NCBI RefSeq assembly: GCF_036014195.1
Contig: NZ_CP107918.1
Location: 5,270,001 to 5,334,000 of the forward strand
Direction of reading: 5' to 3'
Source of the DNA: Streptomyces sp. NBC_00442
GTDB taxonomy: Bacteria; Actinomycetota; Actinomycetes; Streptomycetales; Streptomycetaceae
Length of the DNA: 64,000 nucleotides
A model generated the notes under the pieces. The model made no database searches and was not told where the DNA came from. It saw only the letters and a list, made by a program, of their open reading frames with translations. A program made the position numbers and the translations under genes. Shown here in pieces: positions 49,451 to 58,933 of the stretch; within the stretch, counting starts at the first letter, position 1, and each line of letters begins with the position of its first letter.

Positions 49451-49713
49451 GTCCGGTCCGTCCAGGGTTCAGGGGGCGAAGCCACCGGTGAGTACCGGTG
49501 CGTATCGGTGAGCATCGGTGAGGTCCTGCAGATCCTGCTCTGCCGCAATGGTGCCCCATCGCCCTGTGCGCGCCGCCGAAACCGCCCCTCCCCGCGCCCC
49601 AGGGCCGCCCCAACCCGCTTGAGCCACAAGGCCCGCCCCATCCCAGGTGATCCCTGCCACGCCGCTCGGCACTCGACCCCAGGGGGCGCGCCCGGCGCGC
49701 GCCGCCCGTGCAG
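49451..49713. other. Divergent upstream region of the lipoprotein and recO
   Basis: No gene. Contains ggtgagtaccggtgcgtatcggtgagcatcggtgagg, with three ggtgag and three (c/t)ggtg(a/c) motifs in a row at 49488-49523. Confidence 0.5.
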
Positions 49714-49719
49714 GACAAT
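49714..49719 (+). promoter_or_regulatory. Leaderless -10 box of recO
   Basis: GACAAT ends 6 nt before the ATG; same hexamer and spacing as hemW. Confidence 0.55.
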
Positions 49720-49725
49720 GGGCGC

Positions 49726-50475
49726 ATGAGTCTGTTCCGTGATGACGGCATCGTGCTGCGCACCCAGAAGCTGGGTGAGGCGGACCGCATCATCACGCTG
49801 CTCACCCGCAACCACGGCCGCGTGCGGGCCGTGGCGCGCGGCGTGCGGCGCACCAAGTCGAAGTTCGGGGCGCGTCTCGAACCGTTCAGCCACGTCGACG
49901 TGCAGTTCTTCGCGCGCGGCAGCGAACTCGTCGGCCGCGGCCTGCCGCTGTGTACCCAGAGTGAGACCATCGCTCCGTACGGTGGCGGCATCGTCAGCGA
50001 CTACGCCCGCTACACCGCCGGCACGGCCATGCTGGAGACGGCCGAACGGTTCACCGACAACGAGGGCGAGCCGGCCGTCCAGCAGTACCTGCTGCTCGTC
50101 GGCGGCCTGCGCACCCTGGCCCGCGCCGAACACGCCCCCCACCTCATCCTCGACGCCTTCCTGCTGCGTTCCCTCGCCGTCAACGGCTACGCGCCGAGCT
50201 TCGAGGACTGCGCGAAGTGCGGCATCCACGGACCCAACCGGTTCTTCTCCGTCGCGGGCGGCGGCGTGGTGTGCGGTGACTGCCGCGTCCCCGGCAGCGT
50301 CGTACCCTCTGCGGAGGCCGTCGGACTGCTCAGCGCGCTGCTCACGGGGGACTGGGAGACGGCGGACGCGAGCGAGCCGAGGCATGTGCGGGAGGGAAGC
50401 GGGCTCGTATCGGCCTACCTGCACTGGCACTTGGAGCGCGGCCTGCGCTCCCTGCGGTACGTAGAGAAGACCTGA
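49726..50475 (+). CDS. recO: DNA repair protein RecO
   Basis: 249 residues. N-terminal OB fold ([35 protein letters not shown]) and a C-terminal zinc finger (CAKCG ... CGDC). Loads RecA and anneals strands in the RecFOR pathway. Upstream of uppS, a conserved actinobacterial pair; the two are separated by a 9-bp repeat spacer. Confidence 0.96.
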   Translation: MSLFRDDGIVLRTQKLGEADRIITLLTRNHGRVRAVARGVRRTKSKFGARLEPFSHVDVQFFARGSELVGRGLPLCTQSETIAPYGGGIVSDYARYTAGTAMLETAERFTDNEGEPAVQQYLLLVGGLRTLARAEHAPHLILDAFLLRSLAVNGYAPSFEDCAKCGIHGPNRFFSVAGGGVVCGDCRVPGSVVPSAEAVGLLSALLTGDWETADASEPRHVREGSGLVSAYLHWHLERGLRSLRYVEKT

Positions 50476-50480
50476 ACGTT

Positions 50481-50550
50481 CACAGCACCCACAGCATCCA
50501 CAGCACCCACAGCACCCACAGCACTTACAGCATTCAGCACCCAGAGCATC
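50481..50550 (+). repeat. 9-bp degenerate tandem repeat between recO and uppS
   Basis: cacagcacc-type nonamers repeat about seven times (cacagcaccc acagcatcca ...). Almost free of G runs and poor in stems, so an unstructured, C/A-rich mRNA spacer before the uppS ribosome-binding site (gggagaga). Confidence 0.88.
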
Positions 50551-50567
50551 TAGGGAGAGAGCTCCAC

Positions 50568-51416
50568 ATGGCAGTACGCGGAATCCTGGGCGGGCGGTCA
50601 CGGCGCGACTACAAGACCCCCGAGCCGCACCCCTCGGGCGCGGTGCCGCCGAAGATCCCGGCCGAGCTGGTGCCGAACCACGTCGCCTGCGTCATGGACG
50701 GCAACGGCCGCTGGGCCAAGGACCGCGGGCTGCCCCGCACCGAGGGCCACAAGGTCGGCGAGGGCGTCGTCCTGGACGTCCTCAAGGGCTGCCTGGAGAT
50801 GGGCGTCAAGAACCTCTCCCTGTACGCCTTCTCCACCGAGAACTGGAAGCGCTCGCCCGAAGAGGTCCGCTTCCTGATGAACTTCAACCGCGACGTCATC
50901 CGGCGCCGCCGCGACGAGATGAACGAGCTCGGCATCCGCATCCGCTGGGTGGGCCGCATGCCCAAGATGTGGAAGTCCGTCGTCCAGGAACTCCAGGTCG
51001 CCCAGGAACAGACCGTCGACAACGACGCGATGACGCTGTACTTCTGCGTCAACTACGGCGGCCGCGCCGAACTCGCCGATGCCGCGCAGGCCATCGCGCG
51101 CGATGTCGCCGCGGGCAAGCTCGACCCGTCGAAGGTCAACGAGAAGACCTTCGCGAAGTACCTGTACTACCCGGACATGCCCGACGTCGACCTGTTCCTG
51201 CGCCCCAGCGGCGAGCAGCGCACCTCCAACTACCTGATCTGGCAGTCCAGTTACGCGGAGATGGTCTTCCAGGACGTGCTGTGGCCGGACTTCGACCGGC
51301 GTGACCTGTGGCGCGCCTGCCTCGAATTCGCCTCCCGCGACCGCCGCTTCGGCGGAGCCATCCCGAACGAGGCGCTGGCCGCCCTGGACAAATCCGGCGA
51401 CCTACCCCGCCAGTGA
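50568..51416 (+). CDS. uppS: Isoprenyl transferase (undecaprenyl/polyprenyl diphosphate synthase)
   Basis: 282 residues, cis-prenyltransferase. First conserved region [25 protein letters not shown] with the catalytic Asp, then [15 protein letters not shown], and the C-terminal [24 protein letters not shown]. Makes the lipid carrier for cell-wall synthesis. Start supported by GGGAGAGAG upstream. Confidence 0.95.
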   Translation: MAVRGILGGRSRRDYKTPEPHPSGAVPPKIPAELVPNHVACVMDGNGRWAKDRGLPRTEGHKVGEGVVLDVLKGCLEMGVKNLSLYAFSTENWKRSPEEVRFLMNFNRDVIRRRRDEMNELGIRIRWVGRMPKMWKSVVQELQVAQEQTVDNDAMTLYFCVNYGGRAELADAAQAIARDVAAGKLDPSKVNEKTFAKYLYYPDMPDVDLFLRPSGEQRTSNYLIWQSSYAEMVFQDVLWPDFDRRDLWRACLEFASRDRRFGGAIPNEALAALDKSGDLPRQ

Positions 51417-51424
51417 GTCCCCGG

Positions 51425-51640
51425 CCCCCGGCCCCCCGGGGGCTCCGCCCCCAGACCCCCGTTCGCGCCTCAAGAGCGCTCGTCCCCAAGCGCCGGACAA
51501 GCTGAAATGCCCGATGCCGGCCCGCACCAGTGCCGCTAGGGGCGCGGGGAACTGCGCGAGAAGCGGGCACGGTCCGCAGACGAGAACGGGTTTTGGGGGC
51601 GCGGGGAACTGCGCGAACGGCCCCCGCGGCCCGGGGCCAA
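51425..51640 (+). repeat. Intergenic repeat block, including two 57/58-bp units
   Basis: gggggctccgcccc hairpin and cccccgttcgcgcctcaagagcgctcgtcc at 51437-51486. ggggcgcggggaactgcgcg cores start at 51539 and 51596. Lies between convergent uppS and zur. No gene. Confidence 0.85.
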
Positions 51641-51646
51641 AGGGAA

Positions 51647-51674
51647 GAGGCCCGCGCGCGCAGCGCCGGGCCTC
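51647..51674. terminator. Hairpin at the 3' end of zur
   Basis: gaggcccg (51647-51654) pairs with cgggcctc (51667-51674) around a 12-nt GC loop, about 65 bp after the zur stop on the minus strand. Confidence 0.55.
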
Positions 51675-51739
51675 AAGGGGGCTGGGGCGGGCCCCAGGGA
51701 ACGTGGGTCTGGGGCGGGGCCCAGGGCACGCGTCGGGGG

Positions 51740-52177
51740 CTAGGGCGCTGGAGCGGCAGCGCAGGACTCGCACGTGCCGAAGATCTCCACCGTGTGCGCC
51801 ACATTCACGTACCCGTGCTGCGCCGCGATCGACTCCGCCCACTTCTCGACCGCCGGTCCCTCGACCTCCACCGCCTTGCCGCACACCCGGCACACCAGGT
51901 GATGGTGGTGGTCGCCGGAGGAGCAGCGGCGGTACACCGACTCGCCGTCGCTGGTGCGCAGCACATCCACCTCGCCCGCGTCCGCGAGGGACTGGAGCGT
52001 GCGGTAGACGGTGGTCAGGCCCACCGAGTCACCCCGGTGCTTGAGCATGTCGTGCAGTTCCTGTGCGCTGCGGAATTCGTCCACCTCGTCAAGCGCCGCC
52101 GCCACCGCGGCACGCTGCCGGGTCGACCGGCCTCGTACGGGGGCGGTATTGGACCCGCCGAGCGGCGCTGTCGTCAC
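51740..52177 (-). CDS. zur: Fur-family zinc uptake regulator Zur
   Basis: 145 residues. Winged helix (STRQRAAVAAALDEVDEFRSAQELHDML and GLTTVYRTLQSLADAGEV), then the metal sites GDHHHHLVC-x-x-C and GTCESC (two CxxC pairs). Placed after znuA-znuC-znuB on the same strand, as in other Streptomyces, so zinc sensing is the likely role. GTG start with GGAGG 5 nt upstream; the longer frame is a shadow. The 13 nt CAGGTGCCTCCAA (plus strand) around its ribosome-binding site recurs before znuC. Confidence 0.93.
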   Translation of the reverse strand: MTTAPLGGSNTAPVRGRSTRQRAAVAAALDEVDEFRSAQELHDMLKHRGDSVGLTTVYRTLQSLADAGEVDVLRTSDGESVYRRCSSGDHHHHLVCRVCGKAVEVEGPAVEKWAESIAAQHGYVNVAHTVEIFGTCESCAAAPAP

Positions 52178-52236
52178 AGGTGCCTCCAAGCCTTGACCCG
52201 TACAAACCTTCCTCGGGCCATTGTGCCAGTTCCCGC

Positions 52237-53190
52237 TCAGGCCGTGACCTCGCCGGCCGGAGGCTTTGCCGGGGCGGGCACGCCCGCGGGCACGCCCGCG
52301 GGCACGCCCGCGGGCACGCCCGCGGGCACGTCGAGGCCGCATTCGCCCTCGGCCGGCGCGGCGGCCCTGGACCGGGCCCGGCGCCTGGCCAGGGGGGTGG
52401 CGAGCGTGGTCAGGACGATGAAGATCGCGATGGTGAACAGGACGATGACGGCGCCGGGCGGCACGTCCTCGTAGTACGTGACGACCGTTCCGCTCAGCGT
52501 GACCGTCACGCCGATGGCCACCGCGATCGCGAAGGTCCAGGCGAAGCTGCGGGACAGCTGCTGGGCGGCCGCGACCGGCACCACCATGAGCGCGGAGACC
52601 AGGAGCAGGCCCACGACGCGCATCGCGACCGTGACCGTGACGGCCGCCGTGACCGCCGTCAGGAGGTTGAGGGCGCGCACCGGAAGACCCGTCACCCGTG
52701 CGAACTCCTCGTCCTGGCTGAGCGCGAACAGCTGGCGGCGCAGGCCGACCGTCACGGCGAGGACGAACGCCGCGAGGAGGCCGATGGCCCAGACGTCGGA
52801 CCGCGAGACCGTGGAGAGGGACCCGAAGAGGTAGGAGTTGAGGTTGGCGGTGGAGCCGCCCGGCGCGAGGTTGATGAACAGGACACCGCCCGCCATGCCG
52901 CCGTAGAACAGCATCGCGAGGGCGATGTCGCCGCGCGTCTTGCCGTACCAGCGGATGAGTTCCATGGTGACCGCGCCGAGCACGGAGATGAGGGTGGCCA
53001 TCCACACCGGTGAGGTGGAGAGCAGGAAGCCCAGGCCGACGCCGGTCATCGCCACATGGCCGATGCCGTCGCCCATGAGGGCCTGGCGGCGCTGGACCAG
53101 GTAGATCCCGACGGCGGGCGCCGTGATGCCGACGAGGGCCGCGGCGAACAACGACCTTTGCATGAACGGGGAGTTGAGGAGTTCCATCAT
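52237..53190 (-). CDS. znuB: Zinc ABC transporter permease ZnuB
   Basis: 317 residues, about eight membrane segments, ABC-3 family (RRQALMGDGIGHVAMTGVGLG is the conserved cytoplasmic loop). The C-terminal cytoplasmic tail carries four VPAG repeats coded by perfect 12-bp repeats. Starts 2 bp after the znuC stop, so cotranslated with znuC. Confidence 0.93.
   Translation of the reverse strand: MMELLNSPFMQRSLFAAALVGITAPAVGIYLVQRRQALMGDGIGHVAMTGVGLGFLLSTSPVWMATLISVLGAVTMELIRWYGKTRGDIALAMLFYGGMAGGVLFINLAPGGSTANLNSYLFGSLSTVSRSDVWAIGLLAAFVLAVTVGLRRQLFALSQDEEFARVTGLPVRALNLLTAVTAAVTVTVAMRVVGLLLVSALMVVPVAAAQQLSRSFAWTFAIAVAIGVTVTLSGTVVTYYEDVPPGAVIVLFTIAIFIVLTTLATPLARRRARSRAAAPAEGECGLDVPAGVPAGVPAGVPAGVPAPAKPPAGEVTA
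52276..52323 (-). repeat. 12-bp perfect tandem repeat in the znuB tail
   Basis: gggcacgcccgc occurs four times without change, coding VPAG units in the C-terminal tail. In-frame, so length can vary harmlessly. Confidence 0.92.
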
Positions 53191-53192
53191 GA

Positions 53193-53951
53193 TCAGGTCA
53201 GCAGTCCCGTGCGTACCGGCTCGGCGGCCGTGTGCGGATGTACGTGGTCGTGGCCGGGCAGAGCGTGCTGGCCAACGGCCCTCGGCGGGGGGCCGTCGTG
53301 CACGACGCAGCCGTCGCGCAGCACCACCGCCCGGTCGATCAACGGCTCCAGCGGACCGAGCTCGTGCAGGACGAGCAGGACCGAGGCGCCGGCGGCGACC
53401 TGTTGGCGCAGGGTCGCCGCGAGGATCTCCTGGCTCTCGATGTCTACGCCCGCCATGGGCTCGTCCATGATCAGCAGTTCGGGTTCGGCGGCCAGGGCCC
53501 GTGCGATCAGGACGCGTTGGTGCTGGCCGCCGGAGAGCGCGTCCACGGAGTCCTTGGCGCGGTCGGCGAGGCCCACGGCCGCGATCGCCCGGTCGACGGC
53601 CTCGCGGTCGGCCCTGCGCAGGATCCCGAAGCGGGTCCGGGAGAGGCGGCCGGTGGAGACGACCTCGCGGATCGTGGCGGGCACCCCGCCCGCGGCCGTG
53701 GTGCGCTGCGGTACGTAGCCGACCCGCCCCCAGGCGCGAAAGCGCCGGCGCGGGGTGCCGAAGATCTCGACGGAGCCGCCGCTGAGCGGCACCTGTCCGA
53801 TGATGGTGCGGATCGCGGTGGACTTGCCGGAGCCGTTCGCGCCGAGCAGTGCCACGACCTCGCCGGCCTCCACGGCCAGGTCGATGCCGCGCAGGACGGG
53901 ACGCGAGCCGAGTTCGGCGGTCACCTTGGTGAGCGATATGACGGGCGCCAT
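53193..53951 (-). CDS. znuC: Zinc ABC transporter ATP-binding protein ZnuC
   Basis: 252 residues. Walker A GANGSGKST near residues 38-46, signature LSGGQHQRV, Walker B LLIMDEP and the switch histidine LVLHEL. A His-rich tail (GQHALPGHDHVHPHTAAE) may hold zinc. Start ATG at 53951 with GGAGG upstream. Confidence 0.94.
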   Translation of the reverse strand: MAPVISLTKVTAELGSRPVLRGIDLAVEAGEVVALLGANGSGKSTAIRTIIGQVPLSGGSVEIFGTPRRRFRAWGRVGYVPQRTTAAGGVPATIREVVSTGRLSRTRFGILRRADREAVDRAIAAVGLADRAKDSVDALSGGQHQRVLIARALAAEPELLIMDEPMAGVDIESQEILAATLRQQVAAGASVLLVLHELGPLEPLIDRAVVLRDGCVVHDGPPPRAVGQHALPGHDHVHPHTAAEPVRTGLLT

Positions 53952-53983
53952 GGCAGGTGCCTCCAAAGCGGTGGGGAGGGTGG

Positions 53984-55015
53984 TCACTTGGCGGTGAGCG
54001 CCGTGGTCAGGGCGGTCAGGTTGGACCGCATCACCGAGAAGTAGTCGGTGCCCCTGGAGCGGTCGGTGATGCCTTCGAGGGGGTCGAGCACATCGGTCTT
54101 GAGCGAGGTGTCCGACGCCAGGGTCTTGGCGGTCTTGTCGCTGACCAGCGTCTCGTAGAAGACGGTCGTCACGCCGTCGGCCTTCGCCATCCTCTGGAGG
54201 TCCTTGATCCGTGCCGGGCTGGGCTCGGAGTCCGGGTCGAGGCCGTTGATGGCCTCTTCGGTCAGCCCGTAGCGCTCGGCGAGGTAGCCGAAGGCGGCGT
54301 GGGTGGTGATGAAGACGCGGGAGGCGAGGGTCGTGGAGTCCTTGAGGGCGGCCGCGTACTCCTTGTCGAGGGCGCCGAGCCTGCCCACCAGGGTGTCGGT
54401 GTTCTTGCGGTAGTCCGCGGCGTGCGCCGGGTCGGCCTTCGCCAGTGCGGCGCCGACGCCCTTGGCGACCTCGGCGTACTTGACCGGGTCGAGCCAGATG
54501 TGCGGGTCGTCGCCGGCCTCGGAGTGGCTGTGGCCGTGGTCGCCGTGGTCCTCTCCGGCCCCGGCGGTGTCCCCGGCAGCGGTGTCCCCGGCGGCGGCGT
54601 GGTCGTGGGCCGCGGCGTGGCCGCCCACTTCGTTGCCGTGCTTCTCCATCGAGGTGAGCGTCGAGGCGTCGACCTTCGTCTTGACGTCGGCCTGTTCGAC
54701 CGCCTTGTCCACGGCGGGCTGGAGGCCCTTGAGGTAGACGACCGCGTCGGCGTCGTTGAGCTTCACGATCTGGCGGGCCCTGAGCTCCAGGTCGTGCGGT
54801 TCCACGCCGGGCTTGGTCAGGGCGGTGACCGCGACGTGGTCCCCGCCTATCTGCTCGGTCAGGAACTGCAGCGGGTAGAACGACGCCACCACGTCCAGCC
54901 TGCCGTCCTTGCGGCCGCCGCCGGCGCCGTCCGCACCGCAGGCCGAGAGGGCGGTGAGGCCGAGGAGGGCGGCGCAGGAGAGGGCGGCCGTAGGTATGAG
55001 GCGGCGTACGTTCAT
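53984..55015 (-). CDS. znuA: Zinc-binding lipoprotein ZnuA
   Basis: 343 residues, cluster A-I solute-binding protein. Lipobox LSAC with C26. Zinc ligand regions GVEPHDLELRA (H74) and DPHIWLDP (H172), and a His/Asp-rich loop (residues 133-164; HDHAAAGD, EDHGDHGHSHSE). Captures zinc outside the membrane and passes it to ZnuB. Three in-frame ATGs exist (55033, 55024, 55015); the signal peptide begins at the last. Candidate Zur boxes overlap the start. Confidence 0.93.
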   Translation of the reverse strand: MNVRRLIPTAALSCAALLGLTALSACGADGAGGGRKDGRLDVVASFYPLQFLTEQIGGDHVAVTALTKPGVEPHDLELRARQIVKLNDADAVVYLKGLQPAVDKAVEQADVKTKVDASTLTSMEKHGNEVGGHAAAHDHAAAGDTAAGDTAGAGEDHGDHGHSHSEAGDDPHIWLDPVKYAEVAKGVGAALAKADPAHAADYRKNTDTLVGRLGALDKEYAAALKDSTTLASRVFITTHAAFGYLAERYGLTEEAINGLDPDSEPSPARIKDLQRMAKADGVTTVFYETLVSDKTAKTLASDTSLKTDVLDPLEGITDRSRGTDYFSVMRSNLTALTTALTAK

Positions 55016-55051
55016 GACATCCATTTTCAACAAAGATGGAAACGGTTGTCA
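55015..55051. promoter_or_regulatory. Two candidate Zur boxes between znuA and glyS
   Basis: tggaaacggttgtca (55037-55051) fits T-G-x-A-A-A-N3-T-T-x-T-C-A, the Streptomyces Zur box as I remember it (TGAAAATGATTTTCA). A weaker site tgacatccattttca lies at 55015-55029, 22 bp away (two helical turns). Position over the znuA start region suits repression. Confidence 0.65.
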
Positions 55052-55203
55052 ATAATCAGGACGAGTGGCCCCTGCGCCGACCCCGGACCGACCCCCGCAC
55101 GAGGGCCCGCGCGGCAACCGATTTGATAGAGGGGGTGCGGCCGCCGCTAATCTGAGGCATTCGCCGTTCCCCCGTTCACGTCGTCGTTAATGAAGAGAGC
55201 ACC

Positions 55204-56586
55204 GTGGCCGCCGACAAGATCGACACCATCGTCAACCTGAGCAAGCGCCGTGGCTTCGTCTACCCGTGCAGCGAGATCTACGGTGGTCAGCGTGCCGCCT
55301 GGGACTACGGGCCGCTGGGTGTCGAGCTGAAGGAGAACCTGAAGCGCCAGTGGTGGCGCTACATGGTCACCTCGCGTGAGGACGTCGTCGGCATCGACTC
55401 GTCGGTGATCCTGGCCTCCGAAGTGTGGGAGGCCTCCGGCCACGTCGCCACCTTCACCGACCCGCTCACCGAGTGCACCTCCTGCCACAAGCGTTTCCGC
55501 GCGGACCACCTCGAAGAGGCGTACGAGGAGAAGCACGGCAAGGCCCCCGCGGGCGGCCTCGCCGACCTCAACTGCCCCAACTGCGGCAACAAGGGCACCT
55601 TCACCGAGCCCAAGAGCTTCTCCGGCCTGCTCTCCACCCACCTCGGCCCCACCCAGGACACCGCCTCGGTCGCCTACCTGCGCCCCGAGACCGCCCAGGG
55701 CATCTTCACCAACTTCGGCCAGGTCCAGCAGACTTCCCGCAAGAAGCCGCCATTCGGCATCGCGCAGATGGGCAAGTCCTTCCGCAACGAGATCACGCCC
55801 GGCAACTTCATCTTCCGCACCCGCGAGTTCGAGCAGATGGAGATGGAGTTCTTCGTCAAGCCCGGCGAGGACGAGCAGTGGCAGGAATACTGGATGGAGC
55901 AGCGCTGGAACTGGTACACCGGTCTCGGCCTGCGTGAAGAGAACATGCGCTGGTACGAGCACCCCGCGGAGAAGCTCTCCCACTACTCCAAGCGCACCGC
56001 CGACATCGAGTACCGCTTCAGCTTCGGCGGCAGCGAGTGGGGCGAGCTCGAGGGCGTCGCCAACCGCACCGACTACGACCTCACCGCCCACTCCAAGGCC
56101 TCCGGCCACGACCTGGTCTACTTCGACCAGGAAGCCGGCGAGCGCTGGACCCCGTACGTCATCGAGCCCGCCGCCGGTGTCGGCCGCGCCATGCTCGCCT
56201 TCCTCCTCGACGCCTACAACGAGGACGAGGCGCCCAACGCCAAGGGCGTCATGGAAAAGCGCGCCGTGATGCGCCTCGACCCGCGCCTCGCGCCGGTCAA
56301 GGTCGCCGTCCTGCCGCTGTCCCGAAACCCCCAGCTCTCCCCGAAGGCGAAGGGCCTCGCGGCGGACCTGCGGCAGAACTGGAACATCGAGTTCGACGAC
56401 GCCGGTGCGATCGGGCGCCGCTACCGTCGCCAGGACGAGATCGGTACGCCGTTCTGTGTCACCGTCGACTTCGACACGCTCGACGACAACGCGGTGACGG
56501 TGCGCGAGCGGGACACGATGGCGCAGGAGCGGGTCTCGCTGGACCAGATCCAGCAGTACCTCGCCACCCGCCTCCTCGGCTGCTGA
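55204..56586 (+). CDS. glyS: Glycine-tRNA ligase (single-chain, eukaryote-like type)
   Basis: 460 residues, class II. N-terminal [14 protein letters not shown] and [13 protein letters not shown]; motif 2 [34 protein letters not shown]; motif 3 region [12 protein letters not shown]. Two CxxC pairs (TECTSCHK and LNCPNCGN) form an inserted zinc site. C-terminal anticodon-binding domain. GTG start with GAAGAGAG upstream. Divergent from znuA. Confidence 0.96.
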   Translation: MAADKIDTIVNLSKRRGFVYPCSEIYGGQRAAWDYGPLGVELKENLKRQWWRYMVTSREDVVGIDSSVILASEVWEASGHVATFTDPLTECTSCHKRFRADHLEEAYEEKHGKAPAGGLADLNCPNCGNKGTFTEPKSFSGLLSTHLGPTQDTASVAYLRPETAQGIFTNFGQVQQTSRKKPPFGIAQMGKSFRNEITPGNFIFRTREFEQMEMEFFVKPGEDEQWQEYWMEQRWNWYTGLGLREENMRWYEHPAEKLSHYSKRTADIEYRFSFGGSEWGELEGVANRTDYDLTAHSKASGHDLVYFDQEAGERWTPYVIEPAAGVGRAMLAFLLDAYNEDEAPNAKGVMEKRAVMRLDPRLAPVKVAVLPLSRNPQLSPKAKGLAADLRQNWNIEFDDAGAIGRRYRRQDEIGTPFCVTVDFDTLDDNAVTVRERDTMAQERVSLDQIQQYLATRLLGC

Positions 56587-56599
56587 CCCCCGGCCCCCT

Positions 56600-57060
56600 G
56601 GGAACCCCACCCCCGGGACTCCGCCCCGGGCCCTCGTGGCCCGTCGGGGCGGGGCCCGGGGGTCCCCTTCCGGCCCCGGGCGGCATACCCAGCCTGTCCG
56701 GCGTCTGAGGACGAGCGCCCTTCAGGCGCTAACGACGAGCGCCCTTGAGGCGCGAACGGGGTCCGGGGCGAAGCCCCAGGATCCTTTTCACCCACGGAGG
56801 GTTGCGGAAAGGGGCGGGGTGGGGCGAACCCCCGGGGTCTGGGGCGAAGTCCCAGGGCCCCGGCTTCCGACTGCGGACCGTACGTGGCTGGTCGCGCAGT
56901 TCCCCGCGCCCCTTGGAGGGCACCCGGAGTCGCAGGTCGCGCCCGCCGTGGCGGAGACACGCGGTGCTACAGCCCCCCGCCCCTTGCAGGGCGCCCGGTG
57001 CCGAGCGGTCGCGCCCGCCGTGGCGGAGCCGCGCACGGCCACGGCCCGCCCCTGGGCGGC
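56600..57060. repeat. Gene-free repeat block after glyS
   Basis: Two tandem copies of acgagcgccctt(c/g)aggcgc(t/g)aac at 56712-56759, then gtccggggcgaagccccagg. One inverse 57/58-bp core at 56893-56914, then two inverse, diverged pieces of the 71-bp family (gcgcccgccgtggcggag at 56940 and 57006). No gene. Confidence 0.8.
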
Positions 57061-57077
57061 ACCGGCGCCGGACGCCG

Positions 57078-57509
57078 TCAGCGGGTGCGCAGGGCGACCC
57101 GCGCGCACACCGCCGCCATCGGCAACTCCACCGCCACCGCCAACGCCAGAGCCGTCGCAAGCTCCCCACCCGGCGCCGCCGTCGTCACGTCGAACCACAC
57201 GTCCACCAGCAGAACCGCCGCCGTCGCGGCAGCGACCTGCGCCGCACGCGGATCGTCGCGCCGCAGCAGCACACCCGTACCCGTAAGACCCGCCGCGAGC
57301 AGCGCGTCCAGACCCACCCACGCCGTCGACCAGTTGGACACCTCCGTCGACTGCGGAAGCGTCCTCGCCAGCACCACCATCCACGGCACGAGCGCCAGCC
57401 CCGCCCCGGTCAGCACGGTCGCCAACCGCGGCCGGCGCCGTATGCCCCACACGCCCCCGACACTGGACACCGGCCGGCTCCTACGGGTCTGCGGGGCGAC
57501 GAGAGTCAT
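57078..57509 (-). CDS. Small membrane protein
   Basis: 143 residues with four hydrophobic segments (TVLTGAGLALVPWMVVLA; WVGLDALLAAGLTGTGVLL; AQVAAATAAVLLVDVWF; LATALALAVAVELPMAAV) and a basic N-terminus. Membrane location is clear, function unknown; similar proteins occur in other Streptomyces as far as I recall. Divergent from the kinase gene. Confidence 0.75.
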   Translation of the reverse strand: MTLVAPQTRRSRPVSSVGGVWGIRRRPRLATVLTGAGLALVPWMVVLARTLPQSTEVSNWSTAWVGLDALLAAGLTGTGVLLRRDDPRAAQVAAATAAVLLVDVWFDVTTAAPGGELATALALAVAVELPMAAVCARVALRTR

Positions 57510-57673
57510 GGCGCCGGGCTCCTTCCGGCCCGGCGGTCCCTCCGCCCGAGCACAGCACCAGACTTCCCCGCCGCGCCGCCCCGGTCAGTAACGCGGCTGT
57601 CCGAACCCAAGGTGGTGCTGGCTACACCCCCAGCCGGGCACCACCATGATGGAACCCTCCTGACCAGCCCAAC

Positions 57674-57679
57674 TACCCT
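57674..57679 (+). promoter_or_regulatory. Leaderless -10 box of the second kinase gene
   Basis: TACCCT (TANNNT) ends 6 nt before the ATG at 57686, and thereby favours that ATG over the GTG at 57680. Confidence 0.6.
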
Positions 57680-57685
57680 GTGCGC

Positions 57686-58933
57686 ATGGCAACTCCCGGC
57701 CCGCTGCGGCGCGCGTACCACTGGAGCGCCGCACACGCGCCGTGGTCCGCGTGGGCCTGGCGCAACACCGCCCTCGTGGCGGCGTCCATACCCGTGGCGG
57801 TCCCCGCGGCGCTCGCCCTCGCCTACACGTTCTCCAACCCCGGGCACCTCCTCAAGACCCTCGGATTCGTCCTCCTGCTGCGCCCGCTGCTCACCTCACT
57901 CCAGCGCAGCCGCCTCTGGTCACTGACCGGCCTCGACATCCCGAAGATCCGCTGGACGCACCGCTGGTACCACCCCCTCGGACTGCTCCCGCGCCTGCGC
58001 GCCGAGTCGACCTGGCGGCAGTACGGCTACCACCTGCTCGTCTCCCCGCTCACCGCGCTCGGCGGCGCCGTCGTCGTCCTCGGCTGGGCCTTCGGCGCCG
58101 GCTGCGCCCTCGTCTTCGCCTGGGCCTGGGCGCTGCCCGCGCAGTACCGGCCCGCGGGCTGGACCGAGGAGTACACCGCCCTCACCGTCCTCGGCGTCCT
58201 CCTCCTCATCGCAACGCCCTGGCTCGCGGCCCTGATCGCCCGCCTCGACAACCACGCCGCCACCATCCTGCTCGGCCCCAACCGCGCCAAGGAACTGGAA
58301 CGCCGCGTCGAGAACCTCGCCGAGAGCCGCGCCGACATCCTCGACGCCGCCGACCTCGAACGCCGCCGCATCGAACGCGACCTCCACGACGGCGCCCAAC
58401 AGCGCCTGGTCTCCCTCGCCATGAACCTCGGCATCGCCCGCGCCACCCTCACCGACCTGCCGCCCGAAGCCCGCGCCGTCATCGACGAAGCCCACCGCGA
58501 GGCCAAGGAAGCCATCGAAGAACTCAGCAACCTCGTACGGGGACTGCACCCCGCCGTCCTGGAGGACCGCGGCCTCGACGCCGCCATCTCCGGCATCGCC
58601 GCCCGCGCCCCCTTCCCCGTCGACCTCACCGTGGACCTGCCCCGACGGCCCTCGCCCACCGTGGAGGCCGTCGCCTACTTCGTCGTCTCCGAAACCCTCG
58701 CCAACATCGCCAAACACGCCCGCGCGACCCGCTGTTCGGTCCACGTCCGCCGCCACGCCGCCCTCCTGACGATCACCGTCGGCGACAACGGCATCGGCGG
58801 CGCCGACCCCGCCCGCGGCACCGGACTGCTCGGCCTGCACAAGCGCGTAGGGTCGGTCGACGGAACCCTCACCATCAACAGCCCCCACGGGGGTCCGACC
58901 ACCATCACTGTGGAGCTGCCGTGCGGGCTGTGA
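57686..58933 (+). CDS. Sensor histidine kinase (HisKA_3 type)
   Basis: 415 residues. Four to five membrane segments first. Then a DUF1707-free sensor region with WAWALPAQYRPAGW, the dimerisation helix with H234 in RRRIERDLHDGAQQRLVSLAMNLG, and an ATPase part (VVSETLANIAKHA; GDNGIGGAD; GTGLLGLHKRVGSVDG). Overlaps the response-regulator gene by 13 bp, indicating tight coupling. Confidence 0.93.
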   Translation: MATPGPLRRAYHWSAAHAPWSAWAWRNTALVAASIPVAVPAALALAYTFSNPGHLLKTLGFVLLLRPLLTSLQRSRLWSLTGLDIPKIRWTHRWYHPLGLLPRLRAESTWRQYGYHLLVSPLTALGGAVVVLGWAFGAGCALVFAWAWALPAQYRPAGWTEEYTALTVLGVLLLIATPWLAALIARLDNHAATILLGPNRAKELERRVENLAESRADILDAADLERRRIERDLHDGAQQRLVSLAMNLGIARATLTDLPPEARAVIDEAHREAKEAIEELSNLVRGLHPAVLEDRGLDAAISGIAARAPFPVDLTVDLPRRPSPTVEAVAYFVVSETLANIAKHARATRCSVHVRRHAALLTITVGDNGIGGADPARGTGLLGLHKRVGSVDGTLTINSPHGGPTTITVELPCGL

